Assembly (NCBI GenBank): GCA_947683425.1 | Contig: CANTUQ010000119.1 | Span: forward strand, 2,541,001-2,605,000 | From: Excoecaria cochinchinensis | Lineage: Eukaryota; Streptophyta; Magnoliopsida; Malpighiales; Euphorbiaceae | Length of the DNA: 64,000 bases | Direction: 5' to 3' | Part shown: positions 1 to 11,373 of the stretch, piece by piece | Numbering within the stretch: position 1 is the first letter of the stretch | How the letters are laid out: the number at the start of each line of letters is the position of its first letter | Made by a program: the position numbers and the translations under genes | Notes under the pieces: model-generated | What the model saw: the letters and a program-made list of their open reading frames with translations, nothing else | Told to the model about the DNA's origin: nothing | Databases searched by the model: none

Positions 1-1925
1 TGGGAGTGAGCATGGCGTCTCACTAATTTTATAGGTCATTAATGGGCCTATTATGTAATTTTAAAAGTATCTGTTTAGAAAGACTGGAGTAATCCTTTGG
101 GGTTCCTTCAGGTTTAGAAAGACTGGAGTAATCAGTTAGAGGTCTCTCTAGGTTATTGTGAGCCTTTAGGGGTTCGCGTCCCGGATATCCTGTACATAGA
201 GTTTACCAGCATTATATCGAGGCAAAAAGGGTAATAATGAGCTTTAAATGGTTAAAATGTGATTAATTTTATGTTTATGTGTAAAAAGGACATAATTGGA
301 ATTATGTAAAAAGTTTGAGGTCAAAACGGTAATTTTACAAAAAGTTGGTAAAAAGTGAGAAAGTTAGGTAAAAAGTGAGAAATATAGGTAAAAAGTGTAA
401 GTATAAGGATAAATTGGTAATTTTGATCAAATATGAGGTTAAAAAGGGAAATTTGTGAAAAAGTGACATAATAAGGACCTAATTATAATTTGGCAAAATT
501 ATAAGGTTAAAAGTGGTATTTAAGTGTAAAAAGGGTGGTTAAAGTAGTTAAAATATAATCACTTTGATGTTTATAAGTAAAAAGGGTATAAATGAAATAA
601 TATAAAAAGTTTGAGGGTAATGTGGTAATTTTATGCTTATGTGTGTGAATGATGACAAATAAGTGCAAAAATGTCATTAAATGGCTAAATGTGAAAATTA
701 GTGATTTTTGAAGGGTAAAAATGTAAGTTGGCATGAAAATTGAAATTGGAGGGTAAAATAGTAATTTTGAATATTAAATAATGAAAAATGGTAAAAAGAG
801 ATATAAATAAGGGCATTTTGGTAACTATGAGTAAAGGAAATTAAAATAAGGGTATAATCGTAATTTTGGTGAAAAATAAATGAACTAGTGGCAATATGGT
901 AATATTGATGAAATTGGAATTGAATTGATGGCAAAATCGTAAATTGTGTGAAAAGAAAATGAATTGATGGCATAAATGTAAATGTATGTGAATTAAAATG
1001 AACTAATGGCATAAGTGTAAATTTGGTAAAATAAAATGAACTAAGGGCATTTTTGTCATTTTTGAAAAGTTTAAGGGTAATATTTGAAAGTTGCCATAAG
1101 TTAAGAATAAAATGGTAATTAAGGTAATTGATGTGTGGTAATTGTATAAATGGCCCTAATTAATTGATTTATTGATAATTATGTAGATTGTGGCGTGCAT
1201 AATTAGTAAATTAAGTAAATTAATTGTTTATTAGTAATATTTATTTATAAGTATATTTTGAATATCGTTTATGCATGTAAATCTTAGTCTAGTGAAAATT
1301 TTTGGAATTGCAATCACCACTGGTCATTTTTAATGCTCAGCACGTAGTTTTTTTGACTGTATGTAGGTTCGCCTTAGGTCTCGGAGTAAGGCACCTCACA
1401 TATTTTGGGAGCGAGCAAGAGTTTACATTTTGAGTACTAAATATGTAAGAAGTGTGGCATGTATATGTCTTATATTTAGTTTTGCGTACTGGTATTTGTA
1501 TTAGACTGTATAGCTGGTAAAAGTATAGTATATGTGTGATGAATGTTATTTATGATTGAACGTATGTAAGTGAATGTTGGCATGTCAAATAATATGATAC
1601 GAAAGTAAGCATAAAGGTAATTGGGAATGATAAATGTGTGAATGCATTTTAATAAAAATTGACCAAATGAATAGTGACCTTAGACGGTTATAGGTCAATC
1701 GACGAAATAGATAGTAAGTTAAAATGTGATTGTAAGATTAAAGGCCTAGTGACTTGTGATCGATTGATTCGATTTAATTGACCGTAATACTGGTGTCCGT
1801 AAAAAAAGAAAAAAAATTATGCCAGTTTTAATTAATTGGCTATTTAATAACCTGATTAGTTTAATTAGATTAACAGAATTGGAAAGAACAGTTAATTAAT
1901 GGTACGTAAGGCTTAAGGGTGTTAC
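1..1925 (+). mobile_element. LTR M (5'-truncated by the window), inserted in gag of element A
   Basis: Plus-oriented LTR 3' portion ending AAGGGTGTTAC at 1925, where minus-strand gag sequence of element A resumes at once. It carries a C-poor tract, then near 1320-1370 a CACTGG...CTCAGCACG segment followed by ATGTAGGTTCGCC, which matches the position and wording of the 3'-end hairpin block in the other LTRs. The left end is outside the window, so neither TSD nor solo/full-length state can be judged. Its vocabulary resembles LTR L at the other end of the window, so the two are probably one family (inference). No coding sequence seen. Confidence 0.7.
220..1270 (+). repeat. C-depleted GTAA-rich degenerate tandem tract
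   Basis: Plus strand almost lacks C for about 1 kb and is built from drifting short phrases such as GGTAAAAAGTG and GGTAATTTTG. Between about 340 and 410 the phrase GGTAAAAAGTG recurs every 20 or so bp; between about 880 and 1050 ATGAAYTRRKGGCA recurs at about 36-44 bp. It is part of LTR M. A matching tract lies at 63000-64000 in LTR L. Confidence 0.75.
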
Positions 1926-1926
1926 T

Positions 1927-2395
1927 GTCTGAGCACATACTTATTTGTGAACTCCCTCTCAAAGAACTCCCATGAAACCAGGTCAGGCAATTGGGGATGC
2001 CTACAGACCAACTCCTACCAGTCAAAAGCAAACCCTTGAAGCAATGCCAATACACACTCTACTCGCTGATCAAGAGGACACCGGACCTCCCTCAGAGTAC
2101 GCTTCACCTTATCTAACCACTTCTCAGCATATTCCAACTCATCCAAACCGGTCCCATAGAAATCTTCTGCACCCACCCTTCTCATACTCTCAATCAGGGC
2201 CTTAGGGTTTGTCACTCTCTCCAAGACTCGAGCCATGTCCTAAGATATCTTAAGCATCGCCTCGAAGGGCATGGCTGCGGCCTCGGGCTGGACCCTAGGA
2301 TCTTGAGCCGACACAGAGATTGAAGGATCAACAGCTTGAGGACTCACGCTTTCGGCTGATCCCTCAAGAGACCCTCGAACTGAATTAGAATCCAT
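1927..2395 (-). pseudogene. gag: Ty3/gypsy gag N-terminal fragment, element A
   Basis: Capsid-like Gag of a Ty3/gypsy chromovirus-type element, which would form the virus-like particle. Start ATG at 2395 lies about 90 bp downstream of the primer site, as expected for gag. The reading frame runs to 1927 with two in-frame TAG stops: one before GACATGGCTCGAG and one replacing the second Trp of FDW(W)E. Conserved words include GAEDFYGTGLDE, the capsid segment LRxVxCPLDQRVECVLALLQG and WEFFEREFTNKYV; the homologue in element B reads GAEEFHGTSLDQ and LQEISCPQNQKVACTVSLLQG. It is cut by LTR M at 1925/1926, so the zinc knuckle and pol are absent. Two stops plus truncation make it a pseudogene. Assignment to Ty3 gag is strong; clade (Tekay/Del-like, from the long LTRs) is inference. 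Confidence 0.88.
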
Positions 2396-2487
2396 CTAAA
2401 ACAAGCAAGGACAACCACATCAGCCAATACAGTCCCAGGCATATATATGCATATATACACAACATCACCCAGAAACGCCTAAATCGG

Positions 2488-2499
2488 GCTCTGATACCA
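2488..2499 (-). other. Primer-binding site, element A (initiator Met-tRNA type)
   Basis: Minus strand reads TGGTATCAGAGC, the usual plant Ty3 and copia primer site complementary to the 3' end of initiator tRNA-Met, four bases inside the LTR 3' end. It fixes the orientation of element A and shows that 2504-7562 is its 5' LTR. Confidence 0.9.
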
Positions 2500-4002
2500 A
2501 AACTGTAAAACACCCTACCTATACGTAGGCGAACCCATCCGCATCAGAGTGAGAAGCCGTATGAGCAGAGTGTGTCACCAAATAGATCGAGGCGAAACAT
2601 ACAATCATCCACAATTAACATGTATAAATACAGCGAAAATTAAAACTTTTGAGAAACATCATCAAGATCATGCATTAATATAACAACATTCATTACAATA
2701 ATGTTTTGATCAGATGCCAAAACAAAACGATTACATATCCAAAATATACAAGTGGAAGCTTACAAAATTACTGATACAATGAGAGTTCTATTACAAAAGA
2801 ATTATCAACAGACTACAAAAATAAGCCCTAGCACTAATCCCTATGTGTTCGCTTGACTGGCGGCGACTCTCCCAAAGCAAAAACACCTTCTGCACCTGCA
2901 CGGAAAAAGCACCGTGCTAAGCGATAACACTTAGTGGGGAAACACACAAGAAAAGAGTAGACGGCCATTCACAGTGGTCGCCAAGGTAAAACACATACAC
3001 TATGACATATGCGGATAAATGTATCACATATATAATCATGCTTGAGTCACATATATAAATATATAACATTCGGAAGCTCATAGTCACATTCATATACATG
3101 TAATCTGATGGCTCATACTTGTCATCATACTCATTCGGATATCTCATTCATATAATCATATCAAATTAAGCAAAGCAAAACATAACACCTGCTGACTCAT
3201 AATAGTGGATAACGAGTAAACAGTGACGGTACCTTACGGGTACAAATCGAACAGTGACTGTACCTTACGGGTACGAATCAAAAACCATTTTATTTATCAC
3301 ATTCAAAACATTTTATGGAGGGGACCTTAAATAAGAACCATAACTTTTCAGGGATCGCGAGTGTAACAACCTGGATACACCCTAGTAGGATTTGTGATGA
3401 TTTGGTATGTATATGGGTGTGTATTTGTAAGAAAGAACACTTTTGAATGATTGTTTGGGTGAGAGGAAGAATTGGAAAGATGATTGGTCAAGTTTTGTTT
3501 TTAAAATTTATTATTTAGCTTCTGTCGCGAGCGAGACAAAACGCGCCAGTTGGAGTTCATTTTAAGCAGGATTTAAGTGGATTTTGAGTTGGGTTTGGAT
3601 ATGTAGCAGTCATGCAAGGAGTTTGGAAGGGTTTGGGACACATGTCTTAAGATAGACATGTGGCTTTGAGAGGATGTGCCAAGTGGACTTGTGCATGCAA
3701 TAAAAGTGATTTGAGTGGGAAAATCTGTCCTCGTTCTTGTTTTGCATGCAAATAGTGTTATCTCTCTTTGTTTTCCCTCTCTTTCTCGGTTTCACTTCCT
3801 CTTTCTTCTTTGCTTTTATCTTCCTTTGGCTAATTTCTGCATTGGATGGTTTGAAGATGTTATTAAAGGATTAAGAAGGTAAGTGTGACTTAGCTTTGTG
3901 TTGGGTCTTCTTCTACTCCATTTCTGTTTTGGTTTGAGCTGGTTGTGTAATGGACTAAGAGGTGTTGTATTGGTGTTCTTTCCTGTGTTTCAAATTCTAG
4001 AT

Positions 4003-4035
4003 AGAAGGATTGAGAAGGGCAAGGACAAGATCTGA
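4003..4035 (+). CDS. LTR mini-exon peptide of S (...RRIEKGKDKI, stop)
   Basis: Frame AGA..TGA directly after acceptor TTCTAG encodes a basic peptide ending KGKDKI. It is preceded by a 122-nt GT-AG mini-intron (3879-4000) and followed by donor-like AGAG/GTAGGG at 4065. No ATG is seen in the mini-exon itself. It belongs to the recurring KGK(E/D)KV module described under findings. Translation is unproven; a purine-rich splicing enhancer is the main alternative. Confidence 0.35.
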   Translation, partial: RRIEKGKDKI

Positions 4036-5037
4036 TTTGGGGTGTCTTGGCTACTCTATTAGAGGTAGGGATCGTGTGCCCTTTGATTTTTGCATGTGTA
4101 GTGAATTGTGATGTTGTGTCAATTGATGCATGTTAATGTGTTTAATTGATATTTGATATAATCGAAATGTAAAATGGATGTGTGTTGAAGTGTTAATTGA
4201 ATTGCCTTGAGTATAATCTAATAATCTTGTATGAACCCTAGTTGTAAGGGAAAACTCTGCCCAGATTGTATCAGACCTCCGTGTGATATTTTGGTCATAT
4301 GTGGAGTTTTACAACTCCAAATTAAGTGATTGTTGTGCCACTAGAACAATGACGTCCATGCCTATAGAAGTCTCAGAAATGACGTTGGGCGGATTCTTGC
4401 TCTATGATCCTAAAAATTGGCCAAAACCGTACTGTCTCCATTTGGGTCGGGTTACTTGAATAGTATAGGTTGTTTAGCTCCTATCTGAAGTTATAGATGT
4501 CCAAATTACTTGTAACTTGTCCCATTAGAAACTTAACATCCTATAGAACAGTTGTTAAGAAGGACATTTTGCCTAAAAATGATGTTTAGAGGTTGATTTT
4601 TACGGTTCCAGTTTGAGATGAAAAGCAGTCTCGTTGGGCACCTGTAGGAGCCTACTGTCGTGAGCGTGACAGAACCAGTTACATGATGGACTTTCCTTCA
4701 CATTTTGATCACATGGTTGGCATGAATACTTTCCCACCTTTACCCTTCTCTAGTTTGAGTATTTTTGTGTGTTTATCCTTCCCGAAATGCACCCGAACTT
4801 CTTTACAAATTCCTACAACTTATCCAATTCATGTTTAACATTATGAGATGAGTATATGAATATGTTTGGGCATGCATATTATATATCATAGGTATTATTT
4901 GCTAGTAGGAATTATATACATTATTGGATTATTTAGTATGTACATGAATTGAGTGAGATGTGATTGTAATTGGATACGTGAATATGTGTTGTAGTAATAA
5001 AAGTATTAGCGAGCCTGAAGTGTCAAGTTAGTGGATA

Positions 5038-5053
5038 TATAAGCATGCTTATA
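5038..5053. promoter_or_regulatory. Perfect palindrome TATAAGCATGCTTATA in LTR S
   Basis: Perfect 16-bp palindrome just upstream of the hairpin beads. Orthologous positions read ATAGGCATGCCTAT (C, D), TTAGGCATGCCTAA (A, A', F) and TTAAGCATGCTTAA (G): symmetric positions change together. Confidence 0.6.
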
Positions 5054-5078
5054 AAGGGTTTTGCGTGGCTGCTTTGTA

Positions 5079-5189
5079 GACCATTATGGTCTTTTGTCTA
5101 GAGACTTCAGTCTCTTTTGTTACCTCCGGTTATTCGAATGTTTTCAGACTTATGTCTTTTGTTTTAGATACTGAATTTCATTGGTATCT
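5079..5189 (+). repeat. Hairpin bead array of LTR S
   Basis: Consecutive short inverted repeats: GACC-attat-GGTC (5079-5091), GAGAC-ttca-GTCTC (5101-5114), TTACC-tcc-GGTTA (5120-5132, one mismatch), AGAC-ttat-GTCT (5146-5157), AGATAC...GGTATCT (5166-5189). Most are followed by TTTTGT. Stems differ from bead to bead while the spacer word is shared. Confidence 0.6.
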
Positions 5190-6156
5190 TTTGTACCCAT
5201 ATCCATAGTCCGTGAGAGTTCAGGCTTCTTGTTTGCTTTTATGTTGATCGAGTTTATGCTTTTAATGATGGAGTGATTGTTTTGTTTTGAGCATTTCATA
5301 TTAATGCTTTTGGCTCGATTATGTTTGTCAAGTGGACATGATATTGTTAAGATTCCGTTATGTGTTACGTATACAAGAATGTTATGGTGCTTTGAGCTTG
5401 TTAGTTTTGATAAGATTGAATTGTACATGTTATAATTTTTTAATTGACTTTTCGTTTACGCCTTGGCATGATATGTATATACTGTGATGCATGCTTGTGC
5501 AGTCCTTTGTTTTTGTACATCCCCACTAAGCGTTATCGCTTAGCATGGATGTTTGTTTCCGTGTAGGTTTGCAGGTTTGGTTTGGTTTTGGATCGTGCAT
5601 ATGCTGGCCACTAGGAGTTGAAGTCTTCTTTTTGTACTAGTATAGGGATAAGTTGTATAGTCCAGTTTTTGCTTATACGTTTTGTAACATTTTGTAAGGC
5701 ATGTAATTCTGATATGTAATGTAAGGACTTAGTATATGTATACTTTATAAGTTCAGTTATGCAAGTTTATATGGTTATTCATGAGAGCTTCTGCTTTCGC
5801 TCTTGCTTGAATGTTTATGTTGTGTGTGACATCTCGATATTCCTTCCAAGGGGTATTAGGGTGTTACAGCGAGGATCCAAATGGGGACCTGATCGGGGTC
5901 CAAATGGAATGGAGGGTTGCAGCTAAAAGACTCTATTAGGCATGCCTAACTATCCACTAGACTGACTCTTGTAGGTCATGCATAATCCAAATTATGCTTC
6001 AATTCACAACATATAATTTATCATACATAATCCATATAATAATGGTCACATAACAAAGTTCATATAACATACAGTAGGGAAAATGCAAGAAAAAGACATT
6101 TGAAGTTCATTTTCGAAAAACTGGGCACGTGAGAAAAATAAGGCGGACTGGGGTCT

Positions 6157-6500
6157 CTGTCGCGTTCGCGACAGTAAGGCATAGGACACGAGTCGTGCTG
6201 AAGGACACGACTCGTGTCGGATGTCCCTTCTTCCCAGTCGTGTTCTAAAGCACTGAGGAAATCACAACAGCACGAGTCGTGCTGAGCAAGCACGAATCGT
6301 GCTGCTCAAGCAAGAGTCTTACTGCATCAGCACGGGTCGTGCTGATCCTCTCATGATGCCGACATCCTGCTGAGATGCACAACTCGCACATGCAAAAGGC
6401 AGCACGAGTCGTGCTTCTCCAGCACGAATCGGACGGCCATCATTTTTGGAGCAAACTTACGTGAGAGCTGGAAATTCCATTCTATCGCGCTTGCGACAGC
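6157..6500 (-). repeat. GC-rich palindromic cassette of LTR A
   Basis: Starts with CTGTCGCGTTCGCGACAG, then repeated CACGAGTCGTGCTG / CACGACTCGTG words (6188-6430), and ends with CTATCGCGCTTGCGACAG. Each word is a palindrome or near-palindrome rich in CpG, in contrast to its AT-rich surroundings. The same words occur in LTRs C, B and F and in the CACTA element. Confidence 0.65.
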
Positions 6501-6924
6501 ATCGGGATTTCTAGTTCTCAATAAAAACGCAGGAAACCCAGAAATTTTCCAAACTCAAAACCATTTTAACCCAAATCACTCCAAACTCAACCTTACCTCA
6601 AATTAAGCTTTCCAAACACCATAATCAACATAAAAACACAACATTTTAACAATTAATTACAATCAACTTATCAATTCACAAATTAAGATCTCAAAAATCA
6701 CAAAACCAGAGAATTCTACAACACAGTTCAATCAACTTCACATTTGGTTCAAATAGCTCAATAATTATGCATCATAACTTATCATAAACCAAAACCCATA
6801 CCATATATACCAGCATAAGTCTGATAAACATCACATTATTCCAGAATTGTATGCATAACTCAAACCCACATATGAACATCAACTCAAAGAAAGTTCCCAA
6901 ACCTGATAACTCCTATGCTCCAAT

Positions 6925-6981
6925 CTAAAGAGCACCACTTCTCGACACCTTCTCCTTCCCTTTAGGATCACGAGTAGGCTC
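6925..6981 (-). CDS. LTR mini-exon peptide of A (PTRDPKGKEKVSRSGAL, stop)
   Basis: Frame GAG..TAG on the minus strand, one base inside acceptor TTGTTAG, which follows a 113-nt GT-AG mini-intron (7096-6984). It aligns residue for residue with the mini-exon of solo LTR F (PRDPKGKEVAGPSGAK). Exon end CAG/GTTTGG is shared with F. No ATG in the exon, so translation would need an upstream start or is absent. Confidence 0.4.
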   Translation of the reverse strand, partial: EPTRDPKGKEKVSRSGAL

Positions 6982-7562
6982 AACTAACAACCAATACCCA
7001 CAAATCACACAAATAAAGACAAACCAAACATCAAACCCTAGACCAAAAATGGGAAAAATGAAGAAGAAGAAGATGATGAAGATGCAGAAAACTTACCACT
7101 TGAGGGTTGAGGAGTGATCAATTTCCACCACAAACACTTGAATCCAAGCTTAAGGCACAATTTGGGAAGGGAAGAGGAAAAAGAGAGATAGAGGGAAGAG
7201 AGAAACGGGAAAGAGATGGAAATTCTGCTTTCCCTTTCTCTTTCTCCTTCTAATCACTCTTTTCCTAAACCCCAACCATGTGTCACTACCTCATTGGTGG
7301 AAATTAACCACTCACACCCTACAAACATGCATCACACACACACTAAACCTTTCTCACTAAAACACACCCTACAAAGATGTGAGCAAACACACACTAATGC
7401 CACTCAACACATGCACACCCTATTATCATATATGCACTCACACAATAACAAAACCCTCAAAACATGCATTTTGCCCAAAATACCCTCATCACATGACAAA
7501 ACACACTCGATGCACATGCAAAAATATGGCTCAAACTTCTAGGGGGCAAATGGGGTGTGACA

Positions 7563-8128
7563 GGTTATACAATAAAACCCTACGTTCACACATCTTTTCT
7601 AAGCCCTAACCATTGTAGCATGTCCTTGAGGGTAGCTTTAATACCTAAAACTGCATGAATTAAAACTCGTGTTGAGCAATAACTCAGTGGGAAACAAATA
7701 AAGCAAACTGACTTCTTGGTAAGGTCCTAAATGTGAAGGATAAACTAAGTATAAATAAAATAAATACATCTCATAATAATTAAGTAATTAATCATGTTAA
7801 CTTCATTTCCTTATTAAACATGCATTCACTAAACATAGATATTATAATTAACGTGAAGATGCATTCATATATTGTCACTCAACTAATTCCAAATCATTTC
7901 ACTAGTACGCACTTATAGCTTTAACAAGACTGAAAGTCCAATGTTGCCTGAATCCTTTTTAAGGGTGGATAGCGGGCATAAAAATACCAAACATGGTATC
8001 AAACACTAATTCAGCAGTATCAACCACTAAAGACACTTACACTAGATACCAAATAGGTATTAGAACACTAAACACTAATGCTGTGTTATCCCTCACTAGC
8101 AGCTACAAACACTATCCCTTATAGGCAT
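7563..8128 (-). mobile_element. LTR E, segment 3 (3'-side part)
   Basis: Minus-oriented LTR sequence between the insertion points of A (7562) and C (8129). It carries the variant stem-loop TGAG-caataa-CTCA (7673-7686) and hairpins such as GATACC-aaata-GGTATT. It stops at GGCAT (8124-8128), the left TSD of C, which lies inside the AGGCATGCCT-type palindrome of E. The E 3' end is beyond A and off-window. Confidence 0.75.
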
Positions 8129-8568
8129 TATAAGGCCCCGAAATAAACCTTGGTATTAATTTGTTTAATCAATGTAATTAAACAATTAATTTTTCATAAT
8201 TATTATAAGGATTAAATTAAATTAAATGGAATTTTAAGGGATTAAATAGGAAATTGACTAAAGTATATATAAGTGGCATGCAAAATATGGAATTGATAAC
8301 TAGCACAATAGGTTGGCCACCATTTGAAGCTAATATCGGAGGTAATGGCATAGAATTCACCTGGAAATTCTTTCCTTTTTCCTCTAAAAGCCATGAGAAA
8401 TTAAACTAGGAAATTGATGGAGATTATGCATGCAAATTAATTTCCATAATTCAAGTTCAAAAAGGTCAGTTCTAACTCCTCAATTTGTCATCTTAATCTT
8501 CATATTCTTGTTTAATTTGATAAATTTTGGGAGTTAATAGAGGGTTTTGTATGAATAAACTAGTTGAA

Positions 8569-8625
8569 GAGGATAACAAAAAAAAAAAGAAAGGAAAAGA
8601 AAAGCGATGGAATCGAAAAGCTTAG
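8569..8625 (+). CDS. LTR mini-exon peptide of C 5' LTR (EDNKKKKKGKEKRWNRKA, stop)
   Basis: Frame GAG..TAG after acceptor AACTAG (8562-8563), which closes a 99-nt GT-AG mini-intron from 8465. It contains KKGKEK. In the 3' LTR the same frame (from 14852) reads EDNKKKKGKEKLKEG and stays open farther. Same module as in A, B, E, F and G. Confidence 0.3.
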   Translation, partial: EDNKKKKKGKEKRWNRKA

Positions 8626-10192
8626 AGAAGGAAGAACTAACCTCAATAGGTTCGGGATTTATATGTTTTATGTGTATTTGTTGGATGGAATATCATTTTG
8701 ATTTGTATATGGATATATCATATGAATTTGAGTTGAGTTGTGATAATATTTGCGGTGGAAGTTCTTGATTTGGGTAGATAGAAATTCTAGGGGAAATTCT
8801 GTCTGAGATCTATTTGAGCTTTAGTAATTGTTTTGATTATAAGTTGAGTTATATAGCTACAAATTGCATGATACATTTTGAATGGAAATAGCTATGAGCT
8901 AATGCTGGCTTTAAGATGCCTTAAATTGAGCTAAAAATTTACTCAGGGATTCTGCCGCCCCAATGGGAGAAGTTCGTATTGCTTAGATCATAACTAGAGT
9001 TGTAGGGATCTAAATGACCTGATATTTATGCCACTAGAAAGATAACATCTTGGGGCAAATTTTTTAAGAAAACTACTTTGACTAAAAATGTCTTTTTCTA
9101 GCTCATTTTGGGCTTGCAAAGTGCCCAAATACAAACTTGGTACCGAGTTGGCACAGTTGTGATGACTTGGCACCATTGGGTTCTATCCTAAGTCAATTAG
9201 CTATGCTGACTTAGCACAACAACCCACTCTCATGAGTCGTGACATGGGACACGACTCGTGTCAATTCCCAACTCCTTTTTTACTTAACTTTTGTCCCACC
9301 TACATGCAATTCTTCACTTATTGCTTTTATTCAAGCAACATTTCACTTGTTAAATGTTTTAATATGTCATAAAGGTATTAAGTGGTCAAGTGAGCATCTT
9401 AAAATTTTGTGATGGTTTGAAATAATTATAATTACAATATTAAATATATTATATTTGTATTATACATATTTAAATGGACTATGTGAAAATAAATACTAAG
9501 TTAACAAAATGATGTTATTTATGAAATAAGCATGGAAATATAATAAAATATATGTAGTGTATATATGAATTAATGTTTAAAATTTATTTACATGTGATTG
9601 AATTATTTATATTGTAATGGCCCGATTTATACCCTAGTAGCAAACTTGGTCTAATTGTGGTAATCGGGTAGAGTTAATTTGAAGTTTGTTTAAATTAAGG
9701 GCTTAAAAGTAGTGAGATGTGGACTTGATTCCATAGAATGTAAAAGTTTAAGTAACTTAATGGATAATGTGCAAGATTATAGCTAATGGAGGTTAATTAG
9801 TGTTAATTAAGTGTAGATTAAGTTAATGGAGGATTAGTGGATTTGAGTGGATTTTCGGGTGGCAAGTTTAGGCTTTTCCAACCCACCACTTTCATGCAAT
9901 ATAAATGGAGCTAGAGAAAGAAAATGTTCATTTCTGCATATGATCTTCTTCGTCTCAGCTAAACTTCTTCTTTATCCTCTCATGCTTTTAATTCTCATCT
10001 TTAGACATATATTCTAGAAAATCTGATTCACTAAATTGGGTAATTGATTGATGGTGCCGAGATTGTTATTGGATTAGGTAAGGGATTTAGTATTTGATTC
10101 TTCTTCTACTCTTTCTTGCTATTGATATAGAGCTGAAATGGAAAATTGGTTCATGGCTTCAATTCTAGAAATTCAACATTATTGTAGTTGTT

Positions 10193-10246
10193 GAATCAAG
10201 AAAGAACAAGGGTAAGGCAAAGGTGATTGAACAAGAGGACAAGTGA
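10193..10246 (+). CDS. LTR mini-exon peptide of D (ESRKNKGKAKVIEQEDK, stop)
   Basis: Frame GAA..TGA just after ATTGTAG (10181-10187), closing a 110-nt GT-AG interval from 10078. Contains NKGKAKV then an acidic tail. Gly is GGT here and GGG, GGC or GGA in other LTRs, i.e. the third base varies while the residue holds. Confidence 0.35.
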   Translation, partial: ESRKNKGKAKVIEQEDK

Positions 10247-10734
10247 ACATTAGGAACAAAGGATTAAAAGGTTTGGGAAACCATAAATTTGTGTTATTCT
10301 TGAATAGATTATGACTGATGAAAATGTACAATGAATTATTTGTTCAAGGTGCATGAAAATGTGCAATTGTGTGTTTATGCGTTGGTATTGATTTGAGTTA
10401 AGTTGTTGAGTTGATAAGAATTGTGTAATGGTTTTTCTAAATGTGAAGAAGCTCTACTTTGAAATGGCATGTTAGAAAATGTATACATTGTGGCTGGTTG
10501 GGAAATAAGCATGATGGGTTATGGATGCATAATTGTGTTACGAAATTGGATAAGCTAGTAATTAGAAGTGTATCCTATTGACTATGTTTCGTGGGATAAG
10601 GACTAGCATAATATGAACTACAATATTGTAAATTAATTGAATAGATGTGTTTCTGTAGAATGTCATAAGAGATAAGGTATGGTAATGTGAGATTTTAAAG
10701 TGCAAATAAAATTGGGTGATTGCCTAATTTTATT

Positions 10735-10920
10735 CTGTCGCGAGCGTGACAGAAGTCACGGGTGCAACAGAACACTCCATTGGGCATGGAATGGGAGGAT
10801 TGGCTTCTGTCGCGCATGTGAGCGCAACAGAGGTGAGGTTAGGTTCTGTCGTGAGCGCAACCGAAGCTGATTACCCATTCTGTTGTGGGGGCGACAAGGG
10901 TCACGAGTGCGACACTTCTG
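10735..10920 (+). repeat. GC-rich cassette of LTR D
   Basis: Three or more degenerate copies of CTGTCGCGAGCGTGACAG (10735, 10807, 10845) in otherwise AT-rich sequence. An open frame (10746-10931) here is a by-product of these GC-rich repeats and shows no protein similarity that I recognise. Confidence 0.6.
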
Positions 10921-11250
10921 AAAGTTGTTAAGGTGATTTAAATGACTTGATTTATATTTATTAAACTTGTATGTTGGCATAATAAATGAATATGAGCATG
11001 AGCATCATAATTGCGATGTACTATGGATGAATATAATTAAAATAGATATATTTATGTATGCATATGAATATATTGGCTATATGGTGAATTTGAAGTGAGC
11101 CATAGTGCTATGTTGATTATCTTGAAATGATTTGATGATGATATTTTATCAATATGTGTATAATAACCAAACTAATAATTAAGCCTGCGAGTCAAGTAGT
11201 GGATAGATAGGCATGCCTATAGGGTTTAAGTGATGCAGCCAAAAGTGTCT

Positions 11251-11373
11251 GATTCCTCCGGAATCATCAATGCGAAATGAATCCATATTGGATTTCCTTA
11301 TGTGAATATACTTGTAATTATTGATATTTTCAATACCTTCGGTACTAAAGCGATAGTGTGTATCTCCGGATAC
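11251..11373 (+). repeat. Hairpin bead array of LTR D
   Basis: GATTCC-tcc-GGAATC (11251-11265), AATCC-atatt-GGATT (11280-11294), TACC-ttc-GGTA (11334-11344) and GTATC-tccg-GATAC (11360-11373). The stems are unrelated in sequence, spaced 25-50 bp, and lie between the AGGCATGCCT palindrome and the TAAGCG stem-loop, as in S, A' and F. Confidence 0.6.

Larger units (their letters stand above)
3362..5868 (+). mobile_element. Solo LTR S (2507 bp) with perfect 5-bp TSD
   Basis: Starts TGTAACAACC, ends GGGTGTTACA, and is flanked by GCGAG at 3357-3361 and 5869-5873. No internal region, so it is a solo LTR left by recombination between two LTRs. It lies in the middle of the inverted repeat GGATC-GCGAG-GATCC of host LTR A, a sequence preserved uninterrupted in A' (24429-24443). 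Inside: donor GTAAGT at 3879, acceptor TTCTAG ending 4000, mini-exon with KGKDKI, donor GTAGGG at 4065, cassettes CTGTCGCG.. (3521) and CTGTCGTGAGCGTGACAG (about 4656), palindrome 5038-5053, hairpin beads 5079-5189, stem-loop 5527-5542. Confidence 0.95.
2504..7562 (-). mobile_element. 5' LTR of element A, interrupted by solo LTR S
   Basis: Minus-strand LTR starting TGTCACACCCC at 7562 and ending GTGTTTTACA at 2504; about 2547 bp once S and its TSD are removed. The start matches solo LTR F (TGTCACACCCCATTTGCCCCC), so A and F are one family. In element sense it holds: a pyrimidine-rich leader, a donor GTAAGT at 7096, an acceptor near 6984, a mini-exon (6925-6981), GC palindromic cassettes (6157-6500), the palindrome TTAGGCATGCCTAA (5936-5949), beads near 3229-3274 and a stem-loop at 2918-2933. 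The right flank GGTTA (7563-7567) is the candidate TSD; its partner is off-window. It is inserted in LTR E. Confidence 0.88.

Noticed and set aside
2917..3795. Short minus-strand frames in LTR A and in S
   Set aside because: Random frames in AT-rich LTR sequence across TSD borders.
10746..10980. Two frames with Cys-rich or Arg-rich sequence
   Set aside because: Generated by the CpG-rich cassette of LTR D; no stop-free conservation in related cassettes.
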